Program-made: the position numbers and the translations under genes
The notes under the pieces: generated by a model
The model's database searches: none
Seen by the model: only the letters and a program-made list of their open reading frames with translations
Told to the model about the DNA's origin: nothing
From: Nemertoderma westbladi
Lineage: Eukaryota > Xenacoelomorpha > Nemertodermatida > Nemertodermatidae
NCBI GenBank assembly: GCA_032718475.1
Contig: JAUCBJ010004591.1
Span: 1 to 64,000, forward strand
DNA: 64,000 nucleotides
Direction of reading: 5' to 3'
Part shown: piece by piece, positions 43,068 through 53,908 of the stretch
Layout of the letters: the number at the start of each line of letters is the position of its first letter
Numbering within the stretch: the stretch's first letter is position 1

Positions 43068-45117
43068 ATATAAATAAACATGAATGAACTTTATCGTGAA
43101 ACATATCCCGCTGGGGATATGTTTATAATATCCCCAGCAGGATAGAAATCAATGTGAATTTAAAACCCCTATAATCTTCTTATAAATCTTGCTAATGACA
43201 AGGGCGTGAAATTTTACAATTTTTGTAGCCTATTGATCATTGTAATACCGAAGAAATACATAGCCATCCAACCAATTTTTGCGCAAACCGGAAAAATGGA
43301 AAATGTGCCATCTATCCTGGTGGGGATATGTCATCTATCCTCACTAGGATAGGTTGAGAAATTAAGCCTAAATTTGACATATCCCCACGGGGATGTTTTC
43401 CCTGACTGTATGGCGTATGGCAGTATGGATGACTATTCCTGTATTCTGGTAGGCCTACTATCAGTATCAGACTGTCTAACTGCAGAACTGTACCGGTCTG
43501 CCGGTAGTTCAGTAGTTAAATATGCTGTAGTCCTGTAGTCTGGTAGTCAAGGTGCGGAAACCAAGTCGAACCGGATGTCTGGCAATGCCTAGTCAGTTAG
43601 TTGATAGTCGATTACTGAAATGAGGAAATACAGAAATAGACAGTGCCGGTACTGCTGTACTGCAGTAGACCTCGCGCTCGCACCCACTTCTGCACTTCCT
43701 GACTTTCAAATACAGAAATGAGAAGAGCATGTACCGGTACTGCTGTACTGGCACACACACATGCACGCACATTAGTGTAGTCAGTTGTACTGGTGTCGTC
43801 TGTTGACATGCTGACATGAGTGAATTTGTGGAACTGAATAACGGCTGAACGGAATGTCGTATTACAGTATTAGACTAGTGTATTGTGTGTGGGATGTCGT
43901 GTCCAGCAATCTGTTCAAACTCCAATTATCACACAATAAATTATACCAAATAAGGCATCATGTACAATTGAGCCAATGTCCCAACGAGTTAATATTGCTA
44001 TCTATCGACCCATGTGACTTATCCATGTCCAGATGCACATACAAAGTACTGTAGTACCAATCATTGTAAGTTTTCAGGTAATCAATCTTATTGAATAAAT
44101 AAGATTTACAATCAAAATGTAAAGATTAATTAATAAAATGAGACACACGCATTTAATAATTTAAGTTTAATTCGCAAGTAAACTTTACTTAACTTGTTAT
44201 ACTAATTTACTAAATAAATTTAAACTATTAATATGTTAGTATTTTATCAAAACAAGTTTTATAGTTTAATTTGTTCCAGAAATCAAGTAAAGAATCAAAA
44301 TAATAATTCCCCCTGAATTATTAAATTTAATTAAGCTTTACAATTTTCAGCTAAAAGAGTCCTGATACTACTCAGGTAGTATTTTTACTGATTTCAACAC
44401 TTGCTACTCAGTATAATTTTGTAACTAACTTTCGTTTATTATTTTGGTTGCTTCCTTTCATCTGTTTTCCCAACACTTGATTTTCTAACGCCTAACCTAC
44501 CTACTGCAGTACTGTATATCTGCTGTGATGTATCTCAGCGGCAGTAATTATTGTAACTAAATTTACTACAATAAACCTACGCGATGTACTACAATAGTTA
44601 CAACTACAATAGTTATTCTTCACGGATGTTTTGAAATTTGGGACGTGGGTTTACTTTGCATAAACAGTTTAAGTTCACAGTTGAATTTCCAAATACAGTA
44701 CTTTGTATGTCAAAATATTCTTTGATACTGTTGTTGAATTGCTTTGTAGGCTAAGTAAGTATAAAAACTACAATAGTTAATGATATAGCAGGTAAAATTT
44801 TTGGGAACAAGGATTTTTGGCGTCGACAAATCTGACGGGCTGGTTACAACCCCTTGTTTTGTTACAGTGTTAGGACAAACTGCCTTTATACAGTAATATT
44901 TCTAATATTGTACCAGAGAAAATGATAAACTGATAAAACTTCAGTCTCTACACCAAATTTGCGGAAAATCCCACCAAAAGTTACCTTGTTGCTATGTAAA
45001 ATCCATATTGCTAAAGGAAAAAAATTGGCATAATTAATTTTTATAAACTTATTGATATACTTTTACTCTAACAGTAATGTGGAATAAAAATGTGGACTTT
45101 CCACGCAATCTAAATTC
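43068..45117. other. Intergenic stretch without recognised gene
   Basis: The first 330 bases continue the GGGGATATG(T)C-rich host repeat into which the retrotransposon inserted. The rest is AT-rich, with scattered CCGGTAC and TAGGCCTAC words that are frequent across the window. Nothing else is supported. Confidence 0.4.
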
Positions 45118-45260
45118 TCACTCTCAATGGTTAATTACCGGCTCATTAAAGATAAGCCTCATTCACACTCTCAATGGTTAATTACCGGCTCATTAAAGAT
45201 AAGCCTCATTCACACTCTCAATGGTTAATTACCGGCTCATTAACGATAAGCCTCATTCAT
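45118..45260. repeat. 47-bp tandem repeat, 3 copies
   Basis: CACTCTCAATGGTTAATTAC then CGGCTCATTAAAGATAAGCC TCATTCA repeats three times. The last copy has ACGA for AAGA. Confidence 0.9.
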
Positions 45261-46554
45261 GATTAAAAGGAAATTAACATCGCACTGGGTATTTTGTGTT
45301 AAGCAGGAATGCTAATGCTAATGCAGAACGACATTATACCATAAATTAATTAATTATACCTGTCCTGTCCCTAACAGTCAGTCTTAGTTAGAAAAGCCAT
45401 AAGAAAGGCGGTAAATTGATAATAATATAACAGGGTAAACTATTTACATAAATCTCTACTGAAATTATTTATATTCAATAGCTGAATAGCAGTAACAGAG
45501 TTACGGACTGATTGATAACTCTAGTGATATAAAATTGAGTTTGAGCAGTTATTGGGAATTCCAATGCCAGCCGAGAGCTGCACCAGGCAACCTTTCCTTG
45601 GCTCACAGCTTCCCAGGAAGCGGAGAAAGTAGGGAAATATGTGAGGATCTAGCTGGGCGTTCCATAGCCAGTAACACACAGGCAACCAATACCCCCCCTA
45701 GACAAACCCATATAATAGGGTTACTAAACGACATAGTCATATACACCACCAAGTGGCGACTTCCTGAACAAATACATATCTCAAACATCATTTTGAACAA
45801 ATTATTTCGTAGAAAATGTTAAAGTTTTAGAATCTGATTTACTGTTAAAAATTCGACCTATCTGTCACAGTGGGGTTAATACCGGTACGGTAAGTTACTT
45901 CAACTTTAAATTGGAATTTGAATTATATTAAAGTAATATAACTTTGTTTGTCTTTGATATTAACTGAACTCAATAAATAGAGATATCTGTTTTACATACA
46001 ACCAGCTAACCATCGTCCAGTCACTCTCATATTATAATGGTTTATAATACAAACCAAATGTATACATACGAATATTGTTTACACCATCACACTTCATACA
46101 ACAACCTTTTTTTATCGGACCCCCCCCCCCCCCCTAATGTTTACAAATTTCACTCAAATGTTAGGAAATTTGGTATACTGATAGTTCGACAACCTTTCTT
46201 ACTGCTGGCGGAGCCGGAATTCTTAATTTCCGAGCTATTCCGCAATATTTAACCACATCCGTCGGCTTTATTTTCCGCCTTTGGAGTGAGTGTAATCTAG
46301 ATATCATTAGAACCGGGCTTCATCTCCATATTCTGAATCTGAAAACCGTTTTAATTTGAACAAAAATTCTGGAAGATATTATTAAAATTCTAAGGTGTTT
46401 ATTTTGAGAATTCTAATGTTTTTGTCTTTATTCTAGAATATTAATTACTATTTAGTTGAGCTTTTAAAACTCCCCATCTTGTTTTATCATTACGCGTAAT
46501 TGATATTCGAGAGTGTAGTAAAAAAAAACATTAGAATTATATCGATTTACGTGT
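45261..46554. other. Stretch without recognised gene
   Basis: 45535-45822 is open on both strands over about 200 bp, with no domain I recognise. 46120-46133 is a poly-C run. I looked here for the third DUSP exon and could not support one. Confidence 0.35.
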
Positions 46555-46911
46555 CAAAATGTATACCGTTGAAGTTTGATAATATCTCAGGAAGTTATTG
46601 GTGGAATGTATACCGTTGAATTTTGATAATATCTCAGGAAGTTATTGGTGGAATGTATACCGTTGAATTTTGATAATATCTCAGGAAGTTATTGGTGGAA
46701 TGTATACCGTTGAATTTTGATAATATCTCAGGAAGTTATTGGTGGAATGTATACCGTTGAATTTTGATAATATCTCAGGAAGTTATTGGTGGAATGTATA
46801 CCGTTGAATTTTGATAATATCTCAGGAAGTTATTGGTGGAATGTATACCGTTGAATTTTGATAATATCTCAGGAAGTTATTGGTGGAATGTATACCGTTG
46901 AATTTTGATAA
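46555..46911. repeat. 47-bp minisatellite, about 7.5 copies
   Basis: The unit is GGAATGTATACCGTTGAATT then TTGATAATATCTCAGGAAGT TATTGGT, nearly invariant apart from the first copy (GAAGTTTG). It is unrelated in sequence to the 47-bp repeat at 45118. Confidence 0.92.
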
Positions 46912-47009
46912 TCTTGCTAAAAATGGTTGTTGTTGTTGTATTAACCATTGTGGGGCGAGACACGTAGTCGGCGAGCCTTGGCATACGGTTCATATAGGGC
47001 AAATGGGGC

Positions 47010-47056
47010 ATGTCCGTCTGTCTGTCCGTCTGTCTGTCTGTCCGTCCGTCTGTCTG
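47010..47056. repeat. TGTC/TCCG microsatellite
   Basis: Mixed TCTG and TCCG tetranucleotides (GTCCGTCTGTCTGTCC). Confidence 0.85.
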
Positions 47057-47455
47057 GTAAATGTTTGAACGCGAATTTCTCGGCATCGCTCGTTCGGAAT
47101 TGAACCAAACTTAGTAGGTAAGTAGTAGAGAGAAAGTTTAGAAAGTTTGTAAAGTTTGGTGAAAAATCATGCAGTCTGACGTCAGCTACGACAGATTATG
47201 TGGTTTTTAGAAAATGTTAAATTTCTCGGGAACGCCTCATTTTCCTGAGCTGAAATTTTGGTTGCTTGTAGAGAATTATGAAGTCTATCTTTTACGAAAT
47301 TGAAAAGTTAAGACATTTAATTGGGGATCCGCTAGAGACTCCGAAGTAATGACATAGGCCTACCGGTACGCTAGGCCTACTGTTGTACTTATCAGTAGTG
47401 ATTATGAAATTGCAGTATAAAACTTTAATACCTTCATTGGCCAGCTCGTTACCTC

Positions 47456-47531
47456 GAGCGGTGTTGGCTGAGTGGATAAGGCGTTGGACTATCCATCCAA
47501 TGGATCTTCTCGCGCTGGTTCGAATCATATC
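47456..47531 (+). pseudogene. tRNA-Ser/Leu-like pseudogene or SINE head
   Basis: TTGGCTGAGTGGATAAGGCG is a good type-II tRNA A box/D arm. TTGGA-CTATCCA-TCCAA folds as a perfect anticodon stem with a 7-base loop (would-be anticodon ATC). GCTGGTTCGAATCATATC is a B box with a weakened T stem. No acceptor stem forms and the variable arm is irregular, so it is not a working tRNA. It follows a short duplication-rich region and may be a SINE head. Confidence 0.55.
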
Positions 47532-48906
47532 TCTGGCGAAACTTATTTTGCACGTTTTTTATATTAAATTTTTTTAAAGCCAACAATAATTACTAGAATT
47601 AAACCAACTTTTATTACATTATGCATGCAGTCTATTAGAAATTTAGAAATAATCTGAGTTTTTATCAAAATAAGACTGTCGGACACTCGGTACCGGTAGT
47701 TTCAGACTTTTGATAAAAACTGAAATAAGTCGTTCAATCAAATGATGAATTAAACCAAACTTGTACGTATGCAGTCCATTAAAAGTTTGGAAAGTATCTG
47801 AAGTTACTAAAAATAGGTCAGTCGGTACCGGTGGTTTCAGACTTTTTATAAAAACCGAAATAAGTCGGGCAATTGCAGTTCAGACTTTTTATAAAAACCG
47901 AAATAAGTCGGGCAATTGCAGATTAAATTAAACCAAAATTTGTACGTATGCATGCACTCTCGTGCTGCGCGAAGTCCCCACGAACGTGTTATTTCACTAT
48001 AGCTATCACATATGCAGCTACAAAGACAAGATTGTATTACTGGCCCGTGTGAAGTTTCCTGTATTTCCCTTACCCGGGAAACAAATTACCCCCCCCCCCC
48101 CCCCCACCCCCCCTCCACCAAGACACTGACGTTGATTTAATTAACATTTCCCTACCTATAAACCCTGACTAATGTCGACTCCCCTATGGTGACCAATGTA
48201 GAAACTACATTAGAAACCCCAAGGTATGTGTGGAATACTTAATGCCAAGATCTCAGTGGAACTATTGTACTTTATTAAGTTGATAGTTGTTTAAATAGAT
48301 TCGTAATGTGAATTATAGTAGATTATTCAATATAATACGATAGAACAATAACGAGACTATACATTGGTTAGAAATACCTTACCATATTTCGCAGTATTAG
48401 TGGCTCTTACGTCAAACTAGTTCATTGCACCATAGCGTGCAATCCCACATTGGGTATACGTTATGTCTGCAGGCATTCCCGGAAATACATACACGATAAG
48501 TCATTGGGGTGATTAATCTATAGCCGAATAAGGCAACTACATAGTCGATAGTCGATAAAAATTCATCCCTTTCCAGGGGAAATTCGACGCAAATAACAGA
48601 TGATTACTCTCAAAAATAAAACTGTAACCTGTTCTATTGTGTTTAGTTTATTGTTTTGGTTAAAATAACGTGCCACTGTAACCTGCTCCTTTCCCTAAAT
48701 TGAGAATTTAACATTGAGGCAGGATATTAATTCGCCTAGATGGGATTTGCGTCTCCCCCTGTCCCAAAATTGTTCATGCTGGGGTAATTTGGAGTGTTGA
48801 ACTTGAACACGGATCCGACATCAAAATTTTGATTAAAAGACCCTAGACCATTTATTTTCTCAACATTTGATAATCAGACTAAATATTTTTGACTTCTAAT
48901 TTCCTC
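47532..48906. other. Repeat-rich stretch; copy of a dispersed family at 48640-48740
   Basis: 47690-47940 contains two or three diverged repeats with CAGACTTTTTATAAAAACCG. 48640-48740 is an inverted relative of 63755-63845 (shared ACAATAAACTAAA and GCACGTCATT/AATAACGTGC words), with shorter relatives at 53566-53640 and 60700-60760. No gene is seen. Confidence 0.5.
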
Positions 48907-49393
48907 ATGTAGCTGAATATATCTGAGCTAGATATTCTCAGTGTAGCTGAATATATCTGAGCTAGATATTCTCAGTGTAGCTGAATATATCTGAGCTAGA
49001 TATTCTCACAGTGTAGCTGAATATATCTGAGCTAGATATTCTCAGTGTAGCTGAATATATCTGAGCTAGATATTCTCAGTGTAGCTGAATATATCTGAGC
49101 TAGATATTCTTAGTGTAGCTGAAAATATCTGAGCTAGATATTCTTAGTGTAGCTGAATATATCTGAGCTAGATATTCTCAGTGTAGCTGAATATATCTGA
49201 TCTAGATATTCTCAGTGTAGCTGAATATATCTGAGCTAGATATTATCAGTGTAGCTGAATATATCTGAGCTAGATATTCTCAGTGTAGCTGAATATATCT
49301 GAGCTAGATATTCTCAGTGTAGCTGAATATATCTGAGCTAGATATTCTCAGTGTAGCTGAATATATCTGAGCTAGATATTCTCAGTGTAGCTG
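48907..49393. repeat. 34-bp minisatellite, about 14 copies
   Basis: The unit contains GTGTAGCTGAATATATCTGA then GCTAGATATTCTCA. A few single-base variants and one 2-bp longer copy are seen. It lies in the presumed second intron, or 3' flank, of the DUSP8/16-like gene. Confidence 0.93.
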
Positions 49394-49446
49394 TAGATGA
49401 CTGATATCCTAATGTTTGTTAACAAAAAAATTGTGTCCCTTTCAAG

Positions 49447-49840
49447 TTATCTACATATGTTATGGCCGGTCGTCTCGTCCACGACTACGCTTTCCATGTT
49501 TTGGTTGCCAGAAAAGTAGATCTGGTATGACCTCGTCTTAACTTCGCCAGCAGTGCCCACTGAACCTTAATCTGCGTTCACGGAGGGTGGTTGATACAGG
49601 TGGTATTGTACCATAGAGTTCGGCGTTTGTCATGTGTTGTCTCCAGCTGTTGTTTAGGGCTGCTCTTAGTAGTCTTGTGTAGCAACCATCAATTCGTTGT
49701 TCAAGTGATTTAGTCAGTGTCCAGGTCTCACTCCCATATAAAAATACACTTTCCACTGTGGCTCGAAAGAACTTAGTCTTCAGGTGCCTGGAGAGATCTG
49801 ATTTCCAGATGGTATCCATTTTTGATAGAGCTACTTGCTT
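49447..49840 (-). pseudogene. Non-LTR retrotransposon RT C-terminal fragment
   Basis: The minus-strand translation gives FFRATVESVFLYGSETWTLT, RIDGCYTRLLRAAL and RRLRFSGHCWRS, followed by a stop and DLLFWQPKHGKRSRGR. It is related to, but clearly a different family from, the 39289 element. 5' truncated and with an internal stop, it is dead. Confidence 0.8.
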
Positions 49841-50055
49841 TTTTTAGATAGAGCTATGCCTTTGCTTTCCTAATCGACACGTGTCTGTTACAATCCAAGT
49901 TACGATATATTAAAAAACAACTCTCACTGTAAAATAAAGTTATGAATGGGAGAATCTTTTAGTCTCGTTAAGCCAAGGAATGCCTGTTCACCACCATGGG
50001 TGATCTTCCACATTAAACCCTTCCACTCTGTTTCCTATATGAATGCCTACGACAT

Positions 50056-51677
50056 GGTGATAGACCCCCAAGACCGAGTGAAAGACGACAGGGTGATAGA
50101 CCCCCAAGGTCGAGTGACAGACGACAGGTTGATAGACCCCCAAGACCGAGTGAAAGACGACAGGTTGATAGACCCCAAGACCGAGTGAAAGACGACAGGT
50201 TGATAGACCACCAAGACCGAGTGAAAGACGACAGGTTGATAGACCCCCAATACCGAGTGAAAGACGATTGGTTGATAGACCCCCAAGACCGAGTTACAGA
50301 CGACAGGTTGATAGACCCCCAAGACCGAGTGAAAGACGACAGGTTGATAGACCCCCAAGACCGAGTGAAAGACGACAGGTTGATAGACCCCCAAGACCGA
50401 GTGAAAGACGACAGGTTGATAGACCCCCAAGACCGAGTGAAAGACGACAGGTTGATAGACCCCCAAGACCGAGTGAAAGACGACAGGTTGATAGACCCCC
50501 AATACCGAGTGAAAGACGATTGGTTGATAGACCCCCAAGACCGAGTGAAAGACGACAGGTTGATAGACCCCCAAGACCGAGTGAAAGACGACAGGTTGAT
50601 AGACCCCCAAGACCGAGTGAAAGACGACAGGTTGATAGACCCCCAAGACCGAGTGAAAGACGATTGGTTGATAGACCCCCAAGACCGAGTGAAAGACGAC
50701 AGGTTGATAGACCCCCAAGACCGAGTGAAAGACGACAGGTTGATAGACCCCCAAGACCGAGTGAAAGACGATTGGTTGATAGACACCCAAGACCGAGTGA
50801 AAGACGATTGGTTGATAGACCCCCAAGACCGAGTGAAAGACGACAGGTTGATAGACCCCCAAGACCGAGTGAAAGACGACAGGTTGATAGACCCCCAAGA
50901 CCGAGTGAAAGACGACAGGTTGACAGACCCCCAAGACCGAGTGAAAGACGACAGGTTGATAGACCCCCAAGACCGAGTGAAAGACGATTGGTTGATAGAC
51001 CCCCAAGACCGAGTGAAAGACGACAGGTTGATAGACCCCCAAGACCGAGTGAAAGACGATTGGTTGATAGACCCCCAAGACCGAGTGAAAGACGATTGGT
51101 TGATAGACCCCCAAGACCGAGTGAAAGACAATTGGTTGATAGACCCCCAAGACCGAGTGAAAGACGACAGGTTGATAGACCCCCAAGACCGAGTGAAAGA
51201 CGACAGGTTGATAGACCCCCAAGACCGAGTGAAAGACAATTGGTTGATAGACCCCCAAGACCGAGTGAAAGACGACAGGTTGACAGACCCCCAAGACCGA
51301 GTGAAAGACGATTGGTTGATAGACCCCCAAGACCGGGTGAAAGACGACAGGTTGATAGACCCCCAAGACCGAGTGAAAGACGACAGGTTGATAGACCCCC
51401 AAGACCGAGTGAAAGACGATTGGTTGATAGACCCCCAAGACCGAGTGAAAGACGACAGGTTGACAGACCCCCAAGACCGAGTGAAAGACGATTGGTTGAT
51501 AGACCCCCAAGACCGGGTGAAAGACGACAGGTTGATAGACCCCCAAGACCGAGTGAAAGACGACAGGTTGATAGACCCTCAAGACCGAGTGAAAGACGAT
51601 TGGTTGATAGACCCCCAAGACCGAGTGAAAGACGACAGGTTGATAGACCCCCAAGACCGAGTGAAAGACGATTGATT
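50056..51677. repeat. 36-bp minisatellite, about 45 copies
   Basis: The unit GTGAAAGACGACAGGTTGAT then AGACCCCCAAGACCGA has recurring variants (GATTGG for GACAGG, ACAATTGG, TACCGAG). Because 36 is a multiple of three and the unit lacks stops in most phases, five of six frames stay open for over a kilobase. The resulting 12-residue repeats are therefore not evidence of a gene. It lies in the presumed second intron, or 3' flank, of the DUSP8/16-like gene. Confidence 0.95.
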
Positions 51678-52176
51678 GGTTGCAAAACCGTTGAAGATGA
51701 TAACCCGAATAAAATAGTTAATCAAACTCCTCAAAACCTAAAAAACATCAACAATTATTTATAATTTTCATAAATAGATAAATATCCAATTATAATAAAT
51801 TGTACAATTAAAATCGTCTATCCAAATCACTATTTATTTACATGTTGCTATGGATACTGATATTACCACAATTATATATATAGAAATTTAACGTTTGGTT
51901 TATATTGCAACCTTGCTATATCTAATGAATTTATATGTAATTATATAATATATATGTATATATATATACAATGTAATATATATATATATACAATGTAATA
52001 TATATATATATAATATATTATGTAATTATACATCAAAAGGTTACGAATTATAATTATTATTATTAATTAATTAATCGTTTCAGTAATATATTTTTTACTA
52101 TTTCTTAAAAAGGTAATGGAATATTATTTCGTCATTCCTGCCAACACGTATCTTTAAAGTAATAACATAAGACAGC
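51678..52176. repeat. AT-rich spacer with TA microsatellite
   Basis: 51948-52017 is a TATATA microsatellite with two embedded ACAATGTAA words. The rest is AT-rich with no gene. Confidence 0.8.
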
Positions 52177-53556
52177 AGACAACCGCCAAGCATAGCCGAC
52201 AACCGCCAAGCATAGCCGACAACCGCCAAGCATAGCCGACAACCGCCAAGCATAGCCGACAACCGCCAAGCATAGCCGACAACCGAGAAGCATAGCCGAC
52301 AACCGAGAAGCATAGCCGACAACCGCCAAGCATAGCCGACAACCGCCAAGCATAGCCGACAACCGAGAAGCATAGCCGACAACCGAGAAGCATAGCCGAC
52401 AACCGCCAAGCATAGCCGACAACCGCCAAGCATAGCCGACAACCGCCAAGCATAGCCGACAACCGAGAAGCATAGCCGACAGCCGCCAAGCATAGCCGAC
52501 AACCGCCAAGCATAGCCGACAACCGCCAAGCATAGCCGACAACCGCCAAGCATAGCCGACAACCGAGAAGCATAGCCGACAGCCGCCAAGCATAGCCGAC
52601 AACCGCCAAGCATAGCCGACAACCGCCAAGCATAGCCGACAACCGCCAAGCATAGCCGACAACCGAGAAGCATAGCCGACAGCCGCCAAGCATAGCCGAC
52701 AACCGAGAAGCATAGCCGACAGCCGCCAAGCATAGCCGACAACCGCCAAGCAGAGCCGACAACCGAGAAGCATAGCCGACAACCGAGAAGCATAGCCGAC
52801 AATCGAGAAGCATAGCCGACAACCGAGAAGCATAGCCGACAACCGAGAAGCATAGCCGACAACCGACAGCAGACAACCGACAAGCAAGCCGACAACCGAG
52901 AAGCATAGCCGACAACCGAGAAGCATAGCCGACAATCGAGAAGCATAGCCGACAACCGAGAAGCATAGCCGACAACCGACAGCAGACAACCGACAAGCAA
53001 GCCGACGAACCGACAAGCAAGCCGACAACCGACAAACAAGCCGACAAGCATAGCCGACAGCCGGCAAGCAAGCCGGCAAGCACAGCCGACAACCAACAAG
53101 CATAGCCGACAACCGACAACCATAGCCGACAACCGAGAAGCATAGCCGACAGCCGCCAAGCATAGCCGACAACCGCCAAGCATAGCCGACAACCGAGAAG
53201 CATAGCCGACAACCGAGAAGCATAGCCGACAATCGAGAAGCATAGCCGACAACCGAGAAGCATAGCCGACAACCGACAGCAGACAACCGACAAGCAAGCC
53301 GACAACCGACAAGCAAGCCGACAACCGACAAGCAAGCCGACAAGCATAGCCGACAACCGGCAAGCAAGCCGACAAGCATAGCCGACAACCGGCAAGCAAG
53401 CCGACAAGCATAGCCGACAGCCGGCAAGCAAGCCGACAAGCATAGCCGACAACCAACAAGCATAGCCGACAACCGACAAGCATAGCCGACAACCAACAAG
53501 CATAGCCAACAACCAACAAGCATAGCCGACAACCGACAAGCATAGCCGACAACCGT
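52177..53556. repeat. 20-bp satellite with variants
   Basis: Unit CAAGCATAGCCGACAACCGC and its variants (GAGAAGCATAG, ACAAGCAAGCC). The first 680 bp is a regular 20-bp ladder. The right half is a mosaic of 12-, 16- and 20-bp units, and a block of about 190 bp (around 52780-52990) recurs at about 53190-53340. All minus frames are open because the unit lacks stops. This is repeat, not coding. Confidence 0.95.
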
Positions 53557-53727
53557 TATAAACGTTAAGAGAAAGGAGCAGGTTACAGTTGCAAATTATG
53601 CTAACAAAAACAATAAACTGGAGTCACGAGCACAAGTTACAGTTTCATTTTTATAACGTTTGCAGTCACTACATTCAGTGTATTGATCGCTTAGTTGCTA
53701 AATGTAATACAAACAACAAAAACTCAC

Positions 53728-53908
53728 CAATTAGCAGACAAACGGAATCAAAATTTTTGACAAGTTTTGAGAGTAAAACGCTGGTGAATTCGCCGATGTT
53801 ATCAGATGAAGATGAATTGGTGGAGTGGTCGTAGACGACTAGAACAGTTGAGGGATCAGCATCTACCTTACCACAATTCAGTAGCAACTCCTTGACTCCT
53901 AACTTATC
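53728..53908 (-). CDS. DUSP8/16: DUSP8/DUSP16-like MAP-kinase phosphatase, coding exon 2
   Basis: The minus-strand exon is bounded by acceptor TTTATTATTTAG and donor GTGAGT (53727-53722). It enters in phase 0 and leaves in phase 1. The translation starts DKLGVKELLLNCGKVD and continues VLVVYDHSTNSSS, FTSVLLSKLVKNFDSVCLLIG. This is the second half of the rhodanese/CH2 domain, co-linear with DUSP16 (VVVYDQSS, LTVLLGKLEKSFNSVHLLAG), and the Gly codon is split as expected. It joins exon 1 (60898-61104) in frame. The dual-specificity catalytic domain (HCxxGxSRS) must lie further downstream on the minus strand. I found none before the tandem arrays. Confidence 0.85.

Noticed and set aside
45535-45822. 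Possible third exon of the DUSP gene (minus strand, 45550-45700)
   Set aside because: One minus frame loosely recalls the Phe/Cys-rich segment after the CH2 domain, but there is no matching acceptor phase and no catalytic HCxxGxSRS motif.
47456-47531. Functional tRNA gene
   Set aside because: The D and anticodon arms are good, but the acceptor stem does not pair and the T stem is weakened. Called pseudogene or SINE head.
50047-51764. Five long open frames (about 400-535 codons) in the 36-bp array
   Set aside because: They follow from a stop-free unit with a period divisible by three, exist on both strands at once and have no unique flanking coding sequence.
52098-53552. Three long minus-strand frames rich in Cys/Leu
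   Set aside because: The 20-bp satellite has no stops on that strand, so all frames read a 20-residue repeat. Satellite, not a membrane protein.
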